Positions 1 through 9,675 of a DNA stretch of 64,000 bases are shown piece by piece; position 1 is the first letter of the stretch; each line of letters starts with the position of its first letter. The stretch covers positions 62,001 through 126,000 of the forward strand of contig JAHDYR010000035.1 of assembly GCA_019828565.1 (NCBI GenBank). The letters run 5' to 3'. Under the pieces are notes generated by a model. That model saw only the letters and a list, made by a program, of their open reading frames with translations, did no database searches and had not been told where the DNA came from. This DNA comes from Carpediemonas membranifera. Its lineage: Eukaryota; Fornicata. The position numbers and the translations under genes were made by a program.

Positions 1-142
1 TTGCCGCAGAAGGAACACGTAGGGCGCGGAGCCGCGGAGTGGGCGTTGGGGCCCGGGCGTTCAGCGGCGCGTAGGCGGTCCCCCTCGCGGGTGACCTGTT
101 CCACGTGCCGAGCCTGCTCTATGGCGGCGCGGAAAGTGGCGT
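1..142 (-). pseudogene. Gag fragment of host gypsy element G0 (distal part)
   Basis: Read on the minus strand, this segment continues in frame the gag that stops at 4830 on the other side of gypsy element G1. Across the junction, after removing G1 and one copy of its 4-bp duplication, the frame stays open. At the window edge it reaches a C-x2-C pair that looks like the start of a zinc knuckle, as expected for the nucleocapsid end of a gypsy gag. The rest of G0 lies outside the window. The assignment rests on frame continuity and the family's usual layout, not on a strong domain match. Confidence 0.55.
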
Positions 143-199
143 TGTGCCATTGTTGGCTTGCGCAGGTAGATCTGTTTACATAAACTGCACTGGCTCTCA
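143..199 (-). repeat. 3' LTR of gypsy G1 (57 bp)
   Basis: Identical to 4769-4825. It starts TGTGCC and ends CTCTCA on the plus strand and contains CATAAACTGCAC, the motif recurring at other element ends and gene starts in the window. It is preceded by target duplication GCGT at 139-142. A 57-bp LTR is very short for an autonomous gypsy element. Confidence 0.88.
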
Positions 200-227
200 C
201 TTCCCTCCTCAAGGCGAAGCTAGCCAG

Positions 228-1979
228 CTAACGGCGGCCATTGCCCCGGAACTTCCGCTTGTAACGTGCGAAGAGGGGCGTGAGACCTGGGTTGAGGCGT
301 AGGTAGTCATCCAGGGCGGCGAGGCGGTCGTAATATGCGTTATACGGAATGTACGAGTCCTCGGAGTCTTCTAGGCCTTCCCAGTGGACGAGGAGCTCGA
401 GGCGTCGGTTGCGCTCGCGGTGGCCGACGATGGCGGAGACTTGTTGTTCGTCTTGTTCGTATGCGGCGATGCGCTCGAGTGTCTTGAGGTCTGCTGTGCC
501 TGGGTCGAAGCGAATGAGGCGGTCCTGGTGGACGAGCAGCTCGGACTTGGTGACGAGGTCACGGAGGACGAATGTGTTGGGGCTCTTCCCTTCCCTGAGG
601 AGTTGTAGCGGGCCGCGGACTGGAGGCAGAATCTTGGATGGGGCCTTGTGAGGATATCTCAGGAGCACTAGGCGTTCGAGTTTCCAGTCGAAGTTGTCCG
701 CCGGTTGGGTTTGTGCGGCCTTGTGACGCTCGTATGCGGCGATCTTCGCGCGGGCTGCGTCGTGCATGGCCTGTATGTCGGTGTGGAATGCGTTAATGGC
801 CTGGATGGTAGGTGTGTCTTGCGTCGCCTTGGCGGCGCTGATGATGCGTGACTCCGGGAGGGCCGTGAGCGCGGACGTGTGTCCGAAAAGCAGCTCGAAC
901 GGCGTGAAGCCGGTAGTCGAGTGTGTCGAAGTGTTGATAATGTGTTGCACGATTGGGATAAGTGCGGGCCAGTCGGTCGTTTCTGAGTCTAGTAGCAGGG
1001 CGCGCAGTCTGCGCATGATGGTCCCATTGACTCTCTCGACAACGCCGTTACTCTGTGGGTGGTACGCCGTGGAGAACCTGTGGTTCAGGCTGATCTTCTT
1101 GTTGAGAGCGGCGATGGTTGAGTTCTTGAACTGACTTCCCTGGTCTGTCTGGATCAGGCTGGGTGCGCCGAAGAGCGACCACACCTGGAGCATCGCGTCG
1201 GCGGCTTCTTCTGCCGAGGTTGACGCAACCGGCTTGAGCACAGTGAACTTGCTGAAGACGTCGATGAACACGATCACGTGAGCGAGGCCATTCGTCTTTG
1301 GAAGCGGGCCGAGCGTGTCTATCTGCACCGCCTCGAATGGGCGGGTCTTCTGGGTCGTATGCCACTGGGCCTTGGCGATGGGGTGGGATTTGAGCTTCTG
1401 GCAGACTGGGCAAGTCGCGACGTGCTCCGCGACGTCTGAGTTCATGGAAGACCAGGTCTTGCCGGCTTCCTTGAGATGGGCGATCGTTTGTTTGATCGAA
1501 GCATGGCCGTTGGCTCCAGCGTGGGCCTGCTGAATGTCGAAGCGGTGGGTGCTGCTGGCGATTTCGCTGATCGCCGCGCCGCTGGGGCGGGAGAGGGCGT
1601 CCGCGACGACGTTATTTGTCCCTGCGATATGCATGATGTCGAAGGGGTACTCGGATAGGATGAGTCTCCATCGCGTGAGCTTGCGCGTCCCTTCCTCAGC
1701 CTTGCGAATCATCCACACGATGTTCTTGTGATCTGTGAGTACGGTGAATGGCTTCAGCTTGAGAATCTGGCTAAACTCTGGCCGGGTGATGCAGTATATG
1801 ACTGCGTAGAGCTCTTGCTCGACCGTCGCCCAGCGGCGTTGGGTCTCTGTGAACGTCTTTGAGAAGTACGCGAGGGGTTTCTTCGTGTCGCCCTCGTGTT
1901 GCCACAGCACTCCGCCGGCTGCGATTGTGGACGCGTCTGTCTCAAGTGTCCACTTGCAGGTCAGGTTGGGTAGTGCCAA
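228..1979 (-). pseudogene. G1 pol, 3' part: RNase H, integrase, chromodomain-like tail
   Basis: This 583-codon frame continues the G1 polyprotein after a shift near 2090 in a G-run. It opens with the RNase H motif LETDAS, followed by the usual gypsy RNase H. Then comes an integrase zinc-binding region ending C-x2-C (CPVCQ) and the DDE core: D in QIDTLGPL, D in IQTDQGSQF, E in PQSNGVVERVNG. The C-terminus has a chromodomain-like stretch (LELLVHWEGLEDSEDSY), as in chromoviruses, where it guides integration to marked chromatin. All visible catalytic residues are intact. It is called a pseudogene only because the frame is offset from the upstream gag-RT frame; a sequencing error could explain this. 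Confidence 0.85.
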
Positions 1980-2034
1980 TGCCTTGTTGTCGGTGCACAG
2001 CTCCTTCAGAGCCGCGAATGCCTTGTCGTGTTCC

Positions 2035-4776
2035 TCAGTCCAAGGGAGCTTGTCTAGCTTCTTGGGTGACCCCTTGAGGAGGGCGTTGAGGGGGGGCTGT
2101 GGCTGAGCTGAGTTGCGGGAGGTAGTTTGCGAGGTGGTTAAACTTGCCCATCGTGCGTCTGAGCTCTGTGACGGTGGTGGGGGCGGGCAGCTCCTTCAGC
2201 GCGGCGACGCGGCCTGGGCTCACCGAGCGGCCGGAGCTGTTGATGATGAATCCGCAGACCTCCACTTCGGCGGCGCCGATGGTACATTTGTCCGCGCGGA
2301 GGCGCAGGCGGTTGTCCTTGGCTCTCTGGAGGGTGAGTCTCAGGGTGTTGAGGAATCCTTCTTCGGTCCGTGCGTAGAGGAATATGTCATCCACGTAGGC
2401 CCGGTGGCCGGGGATGCCATCTAGCACGGCCTCCATCGCTCGTTGAAACTTGGAGGGGTCGTTCTTAAGTCCAAACGGGACCCTGAGGAACTCGAATTGA
2501 TGCCCGGGGACTACGAACGAGGTAAGGTGGATGCTGGCCGGCTCCATCAGCTGCTGCCAGTATCCGGACCGGAGATCGAGTGATGCAAAGTAAGAGCATC
2601 CGCCGGCTTCGTGGGGCAGGTCCCTCAGATCAGGGAGGGGAAAGGCGTCGTCCTTCGTGGCGTCGTTAAGATCGTTGAATGCGACGCAGAAGCGGGGTTC
2701 GCCGTTCTTCTTGGTTGCCATCGTGTGGCGGCTGGCGTGCTCGGACTGGCTGTCTCGTATGATGCCGAGCTTCTTCATCTTCTCGATCTCGGAGAGGGCG
2801 GCTGAGCCAGCCTCTCCGACAAGCTGTCGAGGACGGCACTTGAGGTGAAAATCGCGTGTGAGTTCGATCTTGTGAGGCTGTAGTTTGCTGCCTTCGGGCG
2901 GGAGAGCCGGGTCGAACACCTCATCGAACTCCTCGACGATGCTTCGGACCTTGTTGGCGAACTCGGTGCCGTGGTCGTCCGGGATCGTGACGGCGAGCGA
3001 ATGCTTCGAGTCCGAGGTTGACGCCGCTTCGAAGACGTCGGCGTCGATCATGTTGTGCTCTTCTAGATCGTCCTTATCATCCGGCTTCTCGGACGGGAGT
3101 ATCAGTAGGCGGTCGTTGAGGACGTAGCCGATGTACCTGAGGAGGTCCTTGCCGATCAGCATCCTGTCGCTGGTGCCTGTGATCATGTGGACGTCCCAGT
3201 CGAGCGTGACGGTTTTGCCATCCATGCCAGGGAGTGTGATGGACATGGTGGCGATCTTGCCCGCGGAGATAACGCGGTCGTCCGCGGCGAACAGGCGGAG
3301 GTCCGACTCGCGCCATTGGATGTTTCCTGGTATCTTTGGGGCGAGGTGCTCGGATATGACGCAGACATCTGCGCCAGTGTCGAGCTTGGCTGGAAGTTGG
3401 ACGGTTCCGGCGACCGTTACGGTTGTCTGTATGGGAATGGAGGTCGTTTGGACCTCGCCGACGGCGCCATCGCGTTGGTTCGCTCCGCAGTCCTTGGTTG
3501 TATGCTTTGAGTTCCAGCCATGCCTGTCACACCAGCGATTGAAAGACTTCGGGATGTAGAAATGCTCCTTGTCCTTAAACTGCTTGAACGGGTCCTGGCC
3601 TTCGACCTTGTGGGCCTTCGGCTTCAGCGGCTGGCCCTCGCGAGCAGAGGTGTCCTTGTTCGAGCACTGACTGTTATCATGCGGTGCCTTATTGTCGGCC
3701 GGGATCGGCTTCGTCTTGGTCGACACGGCATAGGCCTGCCAGGGGACGACGATCTGGCCGAGATGGTCGGTCTCGAGGGTCGAGAGGGCGTCTATGCAGT
3801 CGCGGGCGGGACGCCAGTTGCCGTCCGAATCCCGCTCGATCAGCGCCTCGTATAGCGGGATCGCGTCGTCGTCGTATCCCTTGAGGGCGACAGACCGGAC
3901 CGCAGCGCGGAGGGCGCTGTCGGGGATCTTATGGTAGCCATCGGCCTCGACGACGAGGTTGTACCCGTCGCACGCCTTCTGCAGGCGCAGAGTGTTAAGG
4001 CGGTGGGCCGCGTTCTGGCCGTACAGTTGGGTGCCCTTGCTCGTGATGGCCTTGAGGCGTGCACCGCGGTCGAGTGTTGGCATCAGGGTAAGGTACAGGT
4101 GAGGCAGGATGGTCCTGGCCTCGGCGCGAAGCTGGTCACGCACGGACACGGGGGCGGAGGGGGCGGCCGTTGCCGCTGACGGGAGAGAGTTGACGATTCT
4201 CGCGACATCCGCGGCCGATCGGGCCGGTTTGTCGTCCAGGGGGTTCGTTAGCGTCGCGAAGGTGAGGGTCGCATCCGGGTCCGCCTCGTGGCGGTCGTGG
4301 CTGGCCGTGCAGAGGCTGGCGAGCTTATCGTTCAGCTCGGCCTCGGCGCGGTCGTAAACAGCCTGCATCCGGCGCATCGCCGGGTCGAGAAGCGGGCTGT
4401 CCTTATAGGTGTTGGCGGCTGCAGCACAGAGCAAGAAGAGATCGTCCTGCAGAGCGTCGATGATCGCGCGGTATCTTGCGCGGCACTACGTGGCGTGTCT
4501 GTCAGGTTCTTGCTTGGCGTGTTGTGCCTGCGAGACCACGTCAGGGATAAGGGAGTCCCAGAACGACTCGAAGGTCGGTAACGTGGAGGTGGGCCGCCAT
4601 GTGGCTTGTAGAAGCTCGAGGGTCTTTGCCGTGAATGCGTGGGGGAAAGAACGGGGTCTTTTGACGTTACCGACTTCCCGTAACCAGATCTCGTACCCCG
4701 TTGTGAGGGAAGAGACGTCTATCACGGATAGACCACTGTGTGATTCTGTAGAAGCAGAATATCGATATTGTGCCAT
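2035..4776 (-). pseudogene. G1 gag-protease-reverse transcriptase
   Basis: Gag appears to start at an ATG (4774-4776) inside the 5' LTR, eight bases from its inner edge. It runs in frame to a stop at 4486, and a one-base shift leads into the main frame (from 4434). Near the gag end is a zinc-knuckle-like C-x2-H-G-x4-H-x4-C (CDRHGWNSKHTTKDC). The aspartic protease motif is LDTGADVCVIS. Reverse transcriptase shows FASLDLRSGYW, RVPFGLKNDPSKFQRAM and the catalytic YVDD box. The frame ends near 2035, out of phase with the RNase H/integrase frame. Domain order and motifs are unambiguous for Ty3/gypsy; the start inside the LTR is inference. Confidence 0.85.
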
Positions 4777-4825
4777 TGTTGGCTTGCGCAGGTAGATCTG
4801 TTTACATAAACTGCACTGGCTCTCA
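4769..4825 (-). repeat. 5' LTR of gypsy G1 (57 bp)
   Basis: Identical copy of 143-199 and followed by the target duplication GCGT at 4826-4829. On the minus strand it contains GTGCAGTTTATG, a candidate core promoter motif, and the likely gag ATG at 4774-4776. Immediately inside the element comes the palindrome ATATCGATAT (4759-4768). Confidence 0.88.
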
Positions 4826-4829
4826 GCGT

Positions 4830-5244
4830 CTAAGTCCCGGCGATCCTGGTAGGTTAAGACGCGATCGCGGAGGCGCTCCGGCTGGATGTGCTGCACGAAA
4901 CAGCGGACGAGTTGCTTGATTGAAGGGCGAACATCGCCGCAGTTCTCAAGCTGCGTCTGATATGCATGGACGTAACGGAGAACGTTGTCCTGAAGGGGAC
5001 CACGAGAGTGGCAGGTAATCCGCTCGAAGCGGTCAAGGGCTTCTCTGCGGTCGATGGGCTGGAAGAGAACGTTGATGCGGCGTAGGATGCGCGAGGATTC
5101 GGCGTCCTCGGGGAAAACGGGAAGAGGATCAGGAATAGGTGCTTCGTCCTCGGTGTCATCATCCGTGGCGTCTTCGAAGTCTTCGTCGCTCTCATCGTCC
5201 TCCTCCATGCTGTCTGGAGGGGGTGTATGGGTGGCAGTATACAC
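4830..5244 (-). pseudogene. Gag of host gypsy element G0 (proximal part)
   Basis: The minus-strand frame starts near 5244 (an internal ATG at 5209 is also plausible). It encodes a strongly acidic N-terminus followed by a helical gag-like region (RREALDRFERIT, then a domain ending PERLRDRVLTYQDRRDLDA). It is interrupted at 4829 by G1 and resumes at 142. The order acidic head, helical capsid-like domain, then zinc knuckle beyond the insertion fits a retrotransposon gag. No LTR of G0 could be recognised upstream of 5244. Family assignment is inference. Confidence 0.55.
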
Positions 5245-6150
5245 CTACGGAACAGAGGGGCTCTGTCAAAAATGTCCGATTTAGAACGTCTTACTCTGGC
5301 ACCATGTAGCCCCCTTCCTGATGCACCTTTGAGCACGTGCTTGGCCTGCGATAATTACTTGGCGTCCCGTAAAGCCCAAAAATTAATCAAATCGTCATCA
5401 AATGCGAATTAAAGATGCTGATATTGCTCATGAAACGACTCTGCTGATCAGCTGGGACTCTACGCGGCGATATGGCATGGCAAGTCTCTACACTTTGGAG
5501 TCAATTCGGTCCCATGGTTCCTACCTTGACCCACGTTGTCTCGCGCGCGCGAGGGACTCACTAAAAGGATATATCAACACTGGGAGCAGAAAAAGGCACG
5601 GCGAGATGCAGGCGCTGTTGCTGAGCTCATTTTCCGGATAAGACCCGTTTTTGTCACCTCAACCCATTCATATTGGCGGCTGTTGCTTCGTTTTTGATCA
5701 AATCAAATGGAAACCAAAACGAGATCCGGGAAACGAGGATGATTGGGAGAGATAGACACATCATAAGGTCTTTAATATAGTAATGCACCGTCAATGAGAA
5801 GTTCTTGGTTCCTGAAATGGATTATTGATCCCAAACGCTTTTCTTTGAGGATAACGCACTTATAGCGGTGATTTCCACACAATTCATCCAAATACTGATC
5901 AAAACATCAGAACTGCAAGTAAAATGGGTATAGATCGTTTATCCACGGAGATATCAATTGCTCCCAATCCCAGCTTGCAAGAAAAAAGTTAAGGGGCTGT
6001 ATTGGGGCTTGCACTGATATCTCTATATATGCCGACACAGTCACTGGGCTGCCCATCACTGAACAGCTCTAGCCCAATACAAAAACTTGAGGGCTCGAAG
6101 TTTTGGCCTTCTCGGAAAAGGGTGGCGGAACGCTGCAACACTACAATGCT

Positions 6151-6217
6151 AATGGACAGAGGGGAGGAAGTGGTCCACTGGTATGTCCTATGGGTCGCTT
6201 CTTCCCCTCTGTCCATT
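6151..6217. repeat. Inverted repeat, 20-bp arms
   Basis: Arms 6151-6170 and 6198-6217 are complementary with a single mismatch and enclose a 27-base loop. The second arm is followed by a T-run. It could be a foldback transposon remnant or a structured RNA; nothing else identifies it. Confidence 0.6.
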
Positions 6218-6468
6218 TTTTACACGATATCGATTTGCCGGATTTGACACATGTTGTGCGATAACTCCTCGCGTCCAACCACCTCTCCCAAACGATCTGC
6301 AAGATCGACCAGCCCCTGGATCACTTGGGCCTGCCTCCGTGCCCGGCCTGTTGCGATCAATGATGGTGATTACTTGCAACGAACGCGATCACCGGAAATT
6401 ACCTTACCTTACCTTACCTGCAGGTACCATGGGTGTTCGTTTTCGTCTCCAAACGCCATGGTGTAAGA

Positions 6469-6480
6469 GCATAAAGTGCA
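6469..6480 (-). promoter_or_regulatory. TGCACTTTATGC motif
   Basis: One of a recurring family TGCA(C/G)TTTA(T/A). On the minus strand it stands 11 bases before an ATG at 6458-6460. The same word lies 8-27 bases before the start codons of genes at 32834 and 15821. Function as a core promoter element is inference. Confidence 0.4.
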
Positions 6481-6535
6481 TTTTCTGTTTACTGTGCCGT
6501 TGGGGATTGATGGCGCTGGCGTAGGGGTGCTGTGT

Positions 6536-6768
6536 GGGAGCCAAGATGAGGGAGCCAAGATGAGGGCGCCAGGGATGAGGCGCCAGGATGAGGGAGCCAA
6601 GATGAGGGCGCCAGGGATGAGGCGCCAGGATGAGGGAGCCAAGATGACGGCGCCAGGGATGAGGCGCCAGGATGAGGGCGCCAGGGATGAGGGAGCCAAG
6701 ATGAGGGCGCCAGGGATGAGGCGCCAGGGATGAGGCGCCAGGATGAGGGAGCCAGGGATGAGGAGTAC
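6536..6768. repeat. Minisatellite of GATGAGG-GCGCCAGG type units
   Basis: Tandem array of variant units built from 'gatgagggagccaa' and 'gatgagggcgccaggg', about 14-21 bases each in irregular order. It ends shortly before the foldback at 6776. Long reading frames across it are repeat artefacts. Confidence 0.85.
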
Positions 6769-6775
6769 AGTATTT

Positions 6776-6864
6776 GAACCCCGAAAACGCCATATTACCA
6801 GCACCAATGAGCTTCATCAACGAAGATGCGCTCACTGGTGCCGGTTATGGCGTTTTCGGGGTTC
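6776..6864. repeat. Foldback palindrome with GGCGTTTTCGGGGTTC ends
   Basis: The two halves are imperfect inverted copies of each other: GAACCCCGAAAACGCCAT at the left and ATGGCGTTTTCGGGGTTC at the right, with a mostly complementary interior and a short centre near 6820. Its ends share GGCGTTTTCGGGG with the palindrome at 7031-7119. A small foldback or MITE-like element is the simplest reading. Confidence 0.7.
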
Positions 6865-7030
6865 GTCGATCATTCTGCTCCCAAATCTGCACCTGTATTT
6901 TCGTGAGCATGCCCGGGAGCTGGGCCAGACGAGTGGTGCCACAGGGACTAAGCTCCGCTGCTCAGCCTCTGCCAGGCGACACTCGTCTGAATTCTGCACG
7001 AAAAAATTCAGACGACGAATGATGGGCAAA

Positions 7031-7119
7031 GGGCCGCGAAAACGCTGAAGTACCAGCGCAAGTAGAGCGGTTTGCAATAAAATAGCTTACTTGCGCTGGT
7101 GCTGGCGTTTTCGGGGCCC
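7031..7119. repeat. Second foldback palindrome, related ends
   Basis: An 89-base imperfect palindrome. The right end reads GGCGTTTTCGGGGCCC and the left end is its near complement; the inner arms share a 10-base inverted match (ACCAGCGCAAG with its complement). Same size class and terminal word as 6776-6864, so both probably belong to one family. Confidence 0.7.
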
Positions 7120-7125
7120 TGAATT

Positions 7126-7395
7126 GCCCCGGGCGCTCTCCCGGGCTCCTCTCCCCCGGGCTCCTCTCTCCCGGGCGCTCTCCCGGGCTCCTCTCCCCCG
7201 CGCTCTTCTCCCCCGGGCGCTCTCCCGGGCTCCTCTCTCCCGCGCTCTTCTCCCCCGGGCGCTCTCCCGGGCTCCTCTCTCCCGCGCTCTTCTCCCCCGG
7301 GCGCTCTCCCGGGCTCCTCTCTCCCGGGCTCCTCTCTCCCGGGCTCTATCCTCCGGGGCTCCTGTCCCCAGCGCTGTTTCCCAGGCGCTCTGCTC
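7126..7395. repeat. GC-rich minisatellite (CTCTCCCGGGCTC units)
   Basis: Irregular tandem array of CTCTCCCGGGCTCCT- and CTCTTCTCCCCCGGGCG-type units. Frames through it (Arg-Ala-Pro-Leu-Ser repeats) are artefacts of the array. A short similar tract occurs at 55280-55375. Confidence 0.85.
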
Positions 7396-7461
7396 TCTCC
7401 AGCGTCCTCACTCGTAAATGTACGTTGCTGTCTTGTCTGCTTGATCTGATTTCATTTAGTG

Positions 7462-7618
7462 TGCACTTTAGGGGATAGTTTCATTGCAACGCCAAAATGG
7501 CGAGTTCTGGTTGTAGCAATGATCTGATGCGCGGAATGTACTAGAAAACATTGCAATTACAACGCAAAGCAGCGAAAAGCGGAGAAATCAACATCAATAA
7601 CAACATCAACACCAAAAG
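7462..7618 (+). repeat. Divergent leader-like module
   Basis: Three words recur here in the order found in the 379-bp repeats and at 17674-17838: TGCACTTTA (7462-7470), AAAATGGCG (7494-7502), and AACAACATCA (7599-7608) followed by CCAAAAG. Spacing differs between copies. No long ORF follows here. Confidence 0.45.
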
Positions 7619-8286
7619 AACAGTATCCCAAAGAATTGTGGGCGTTGCTGCGCCAAAGAGCAATAAATGACCACAAAGCATTCGCTTATGCACAATTAGC
7701 TGCCAGAAAGAACACTACACCGTTACTTTGGATCATCCCAGTTCGCCGGAGATGACGCAGGTCCAGAACGCTGCCTTGGAGGGCTGGTGAAGCGGTTGTG
7801 TAGCGCTTACTCGCCTGGCCTTTGGGGCTCTCTCAACATCCTTCCAGACTACTGCATTGTCATTCACCGGAGGAGCAGGCCAGAGTCACTTGCCATCTGG
7901 CGCATCATGAGGAGATATTGGAATGTGATGATGTGTTTATTGACTAAATGAGCTGGAATTAGGCGGGTTTGATGTTGCTTACATGCTCTGTGGCATGCCT
8001 GATGTCCAAAGATGTATTTTGGCACAGTGATGTTGTTTAGTGTGCTCATTGCTGACCGCATAGTTATCTGACTTCAATGTGTCGTGTTGATGCCAAGAAA
8101 TCGATGGTAGCTCGCACGTTTGAGGTAGTTGCTTGTTGCATCGATGCAACGCACTTTAAGGATTAACCACCTGCACCCCATAGCCGTTTCCTAAGGCCAG
8201 ATACGGTCCTCTGTAGCGTATATACACGCGTGAATTGGGACTAGATGGGACTAGATGCAGTGTTGTGGCATGCCCGGTCTAGCTGA

Positions 8287-8302
8287 ATCCACAAATGTGG
8301 AT
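8287..8302. promoter_or_regulatory. Palindrome ATCCAC-AAAT-GTGGAT
   Basis: One of six copies of ATCCAC-N4-GTGGAT in the gene island; the others are 11017, 11170, 12273, 14050 and 29699. The arms are invariant and the spacer varies, as expected for a dimer-binding site or an RNA hairpin. Confidence 0.5.
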
Positions 8303-8405
8303 CGGCTCGGGCTGCCGTATAGGTGGCCTGCTCTGGACTTATGGCTGGAGATACAGTTGGCAGGTAGTTGACTCGTACATGCTCATATGGACAACCGACG
8401 GCCAT

Positions 8406-9164
8406 TTACTTCTGGTGCTTTTCCTGCTCTCTCTTCTCCATCAGGTCGTCATACTCGGCCCTCGTCAGCCTCACAGTTGTCATCCCGGCATCACGGATGT
8501 GCTCAAAGGCCTCAACGGGCAGCTTCGGCATCCCGTCGTCGCTGTCGCTGCTGCTGCCCAAGTCTGACTCGCTCTCGTGATAGCGGCGAAGGCGAATGCG
8601 TCTGCTGGGCTCCCTGGTCTTCATAGAGTCATAGAGCGGAGCGAGCCCACTTCCATTGGTCCCGCTACGGACACCCTCATCGGTATCTCTCTCAGACATA
8701 TCACACTCAACCTGTTGTGACTGAACAAATGACAGGTTGTCGACGAGGCTATCCTCGGCATCGCTGTCTGAACTCTCCTCATCCTCCCACTCTCCTTCCA
8801 GCATCTCCAACCCGGCCTCATCGTCAGACTCGCCCTCCACCGCGGTCTCCGGCATCTCTGCCTCGCCAGCTGTCTCGTCAAACAGCGCCTCATCGTCAGA
8901 CTCCCCCTCCCCCGTGTCGTCCCCCTCGGGCTTACGCTGGTCGTGGAGCTGGACCATCCTAATCCTGAGCTTGTTGTAAAGCCAGTCATCGAGCGTCGGC
9001 GGCACCAGGTCGGCAGAGCTTTGGATCTCCGGGTTGAGATCGAGGATCGTTGGGCGTCGCGTGGTCGTTAAGTGACTGGACGCCAACTGGCGCCTGAACT
9101 GCTCATCGGTCAGGCTGATGCGCTTGTCCTTAATGACCTTACGAACCTTGGTCGGATCCCTGCA
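8406..9164 (-). pseudogene. 5'-truncated paralogue of the 15986-17215 gene
   Basis: The minus-strand frame encodes a protein whose first roughly 70 residues match the middle of the 409-residue protein at 15986-17215. Shared stretches include KVRKVI-DKRISLTD-QFR, SHLTT, NPEI-SSADLVPP and LDWLYN-like segments. The match continues upstream of the first in-frame Met (9086) to 9164 and then stops abruptly at the junction sequence 9163-9219. The N-terminal recombinase-like half is therefore missing. The C-terminal half is acidic and Ser/Glu/Asp-rich, ending DAGM...EKREQEKHQK, a tail shared with the kinase gene at 14419. Function unknown; a broken gene copy. Confidence 0.65.
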
Positions 9165-9219
9165 TGCTGCGTTTTCCGGTACTCTAACCGGGACTTAAAG
9201 TCCCAGAATCAAGTCCCGG
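9163..9219 (-). repeat. Junction element copy 1 (hairpin plus GTACC...CAGCATG end)
   Basis: On the minus strand this reads as two CCGGGACTT-type words, one forming an inverted repeat around TTAAG, followed by GTTAGAGTACC and CAGCATG. A very similar sequence lies at 33558-33613. In both places the CAGCATG end abuts an abruptly truncated coding sequence, which suggests the end of a transposable element. Confidence 0.5.
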
Positions 9220-9652
9220 AATCCTTGATTGATTTTGATCGATGTCGTCGGATCATCCCCAAAGTGGGTGACAGTCTTCTACTAGCCTAGTTCTACCTCT
9301 GGAAACATTATTAGCGCATGTCGATGTCACAAAAAATATTTATGATCGTTTTCCGTATCGTCAGTGCAGGATAAGGTCGCATGACTTGGCCAAAGTCGCT
9401 CTTCAGAACTCGATCGTCTGACACATACAAACGCTAAAAGTGGTTGGCAAAGATGCATTAGACCTTGTATATGACGTGTATAGACAAAATTTCGGGTGTT
9501 GCACTGTCACCTCTGAGGGGTATCCTCTCAAAAAGTGTTGAAACTCCTACTGTAACATCCCCTTGCTGTCCTAGCAACGGAATAGTACTTTATTTACTTC
9601 AACTTTATCCCATTCGATAAAGAAAAGTCAAATTGTGTGAGCAATCTTCAAC
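9220..9652. other. Intergenic, nothing recognised
   Basis: AT-richer than its neighbours, with no plausible ORF or repeat. It may belong to the element whose end is at 9163, since no second boundary is visible. Confidence 0.4.
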
Positions 9653-9664
9653 CTTAAAGTGCAC
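9653..9664 (+). promoter_or_regulatory. CTTAAAGTGCAC motif before the PHD gene
   Basis: Lies 11 bases before the ATG at 9676. It is the inverse orientation of the TGCACTTTAAG words at 15848 and 32843. The closeness to the start codon suggests an initiator or core promoter with a very short leader. Confidence 0.45.
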
Positions 9665-9675
9665 ATACAGGCATC

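Larger units (their letters stand above)
143..4825 (-). mobile_element. Ty3/gypsy LTR retrotransposon G1, nearly complete, nested in G0 gag
   Basis: The element is bounded by identical 57-bp direct repeats that begin TG and end CA, and it is flanked by a 4-bp target duplication GCGT (139-142 and 4826-4829). Internal order on the minus strand is gag, protease, reverse transcriptase, RNase H, integrase, chromodomain-like tail, the Ty3/gypsy order. A purine-rich tract (gaggagggaag on the minus strand) sits directly before the 3' LTR at 200-210. No TGG-type primer binding site follows the 5' LTR; a 10-bp palindrome ATATCGATAT is there instead. Coding sequence is split by single-base shifts near 4480 and 2090. 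The target site is inside another gag gene, so this is a nested insertion. Confidence 0.9.
5245..8405. other. Non-coding region with satellites and foldbacks
   Basis: I find no convincing gene. The stretch holds an inverted repeat (6151-6217), a minisatellite (6536-6768), two foldback palindromes (6776-6864, 7031-7119), a GC-rich minisatellite (7126-7395) and a leader-like module (7462-7618). A possible very short minus-strand ORF starting MAFGDENEHP begins just below a promoter-like motif at 6469-6480 but stops after 16 codons, at a run of TTACC units (6401-6419) that could hide a splice donor. The remainder shows nothing recognisable. Confidence 0.5.

Noticed and set aside
6401-6419. TTACC tandem units as an interstitial telomere repeat
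   Set aside because: Only about four units, 5-bp period, next to no other telomere-like sequence; a microsatellite is sufficient.
6404-7417. Several long frames with Pro/Ala/Arg/Leu-rich repeats
   Set aside because: They simply translate the minisatellites at 6536-6768 and 7126-7395 in several frames on both strands; no start context or domain.
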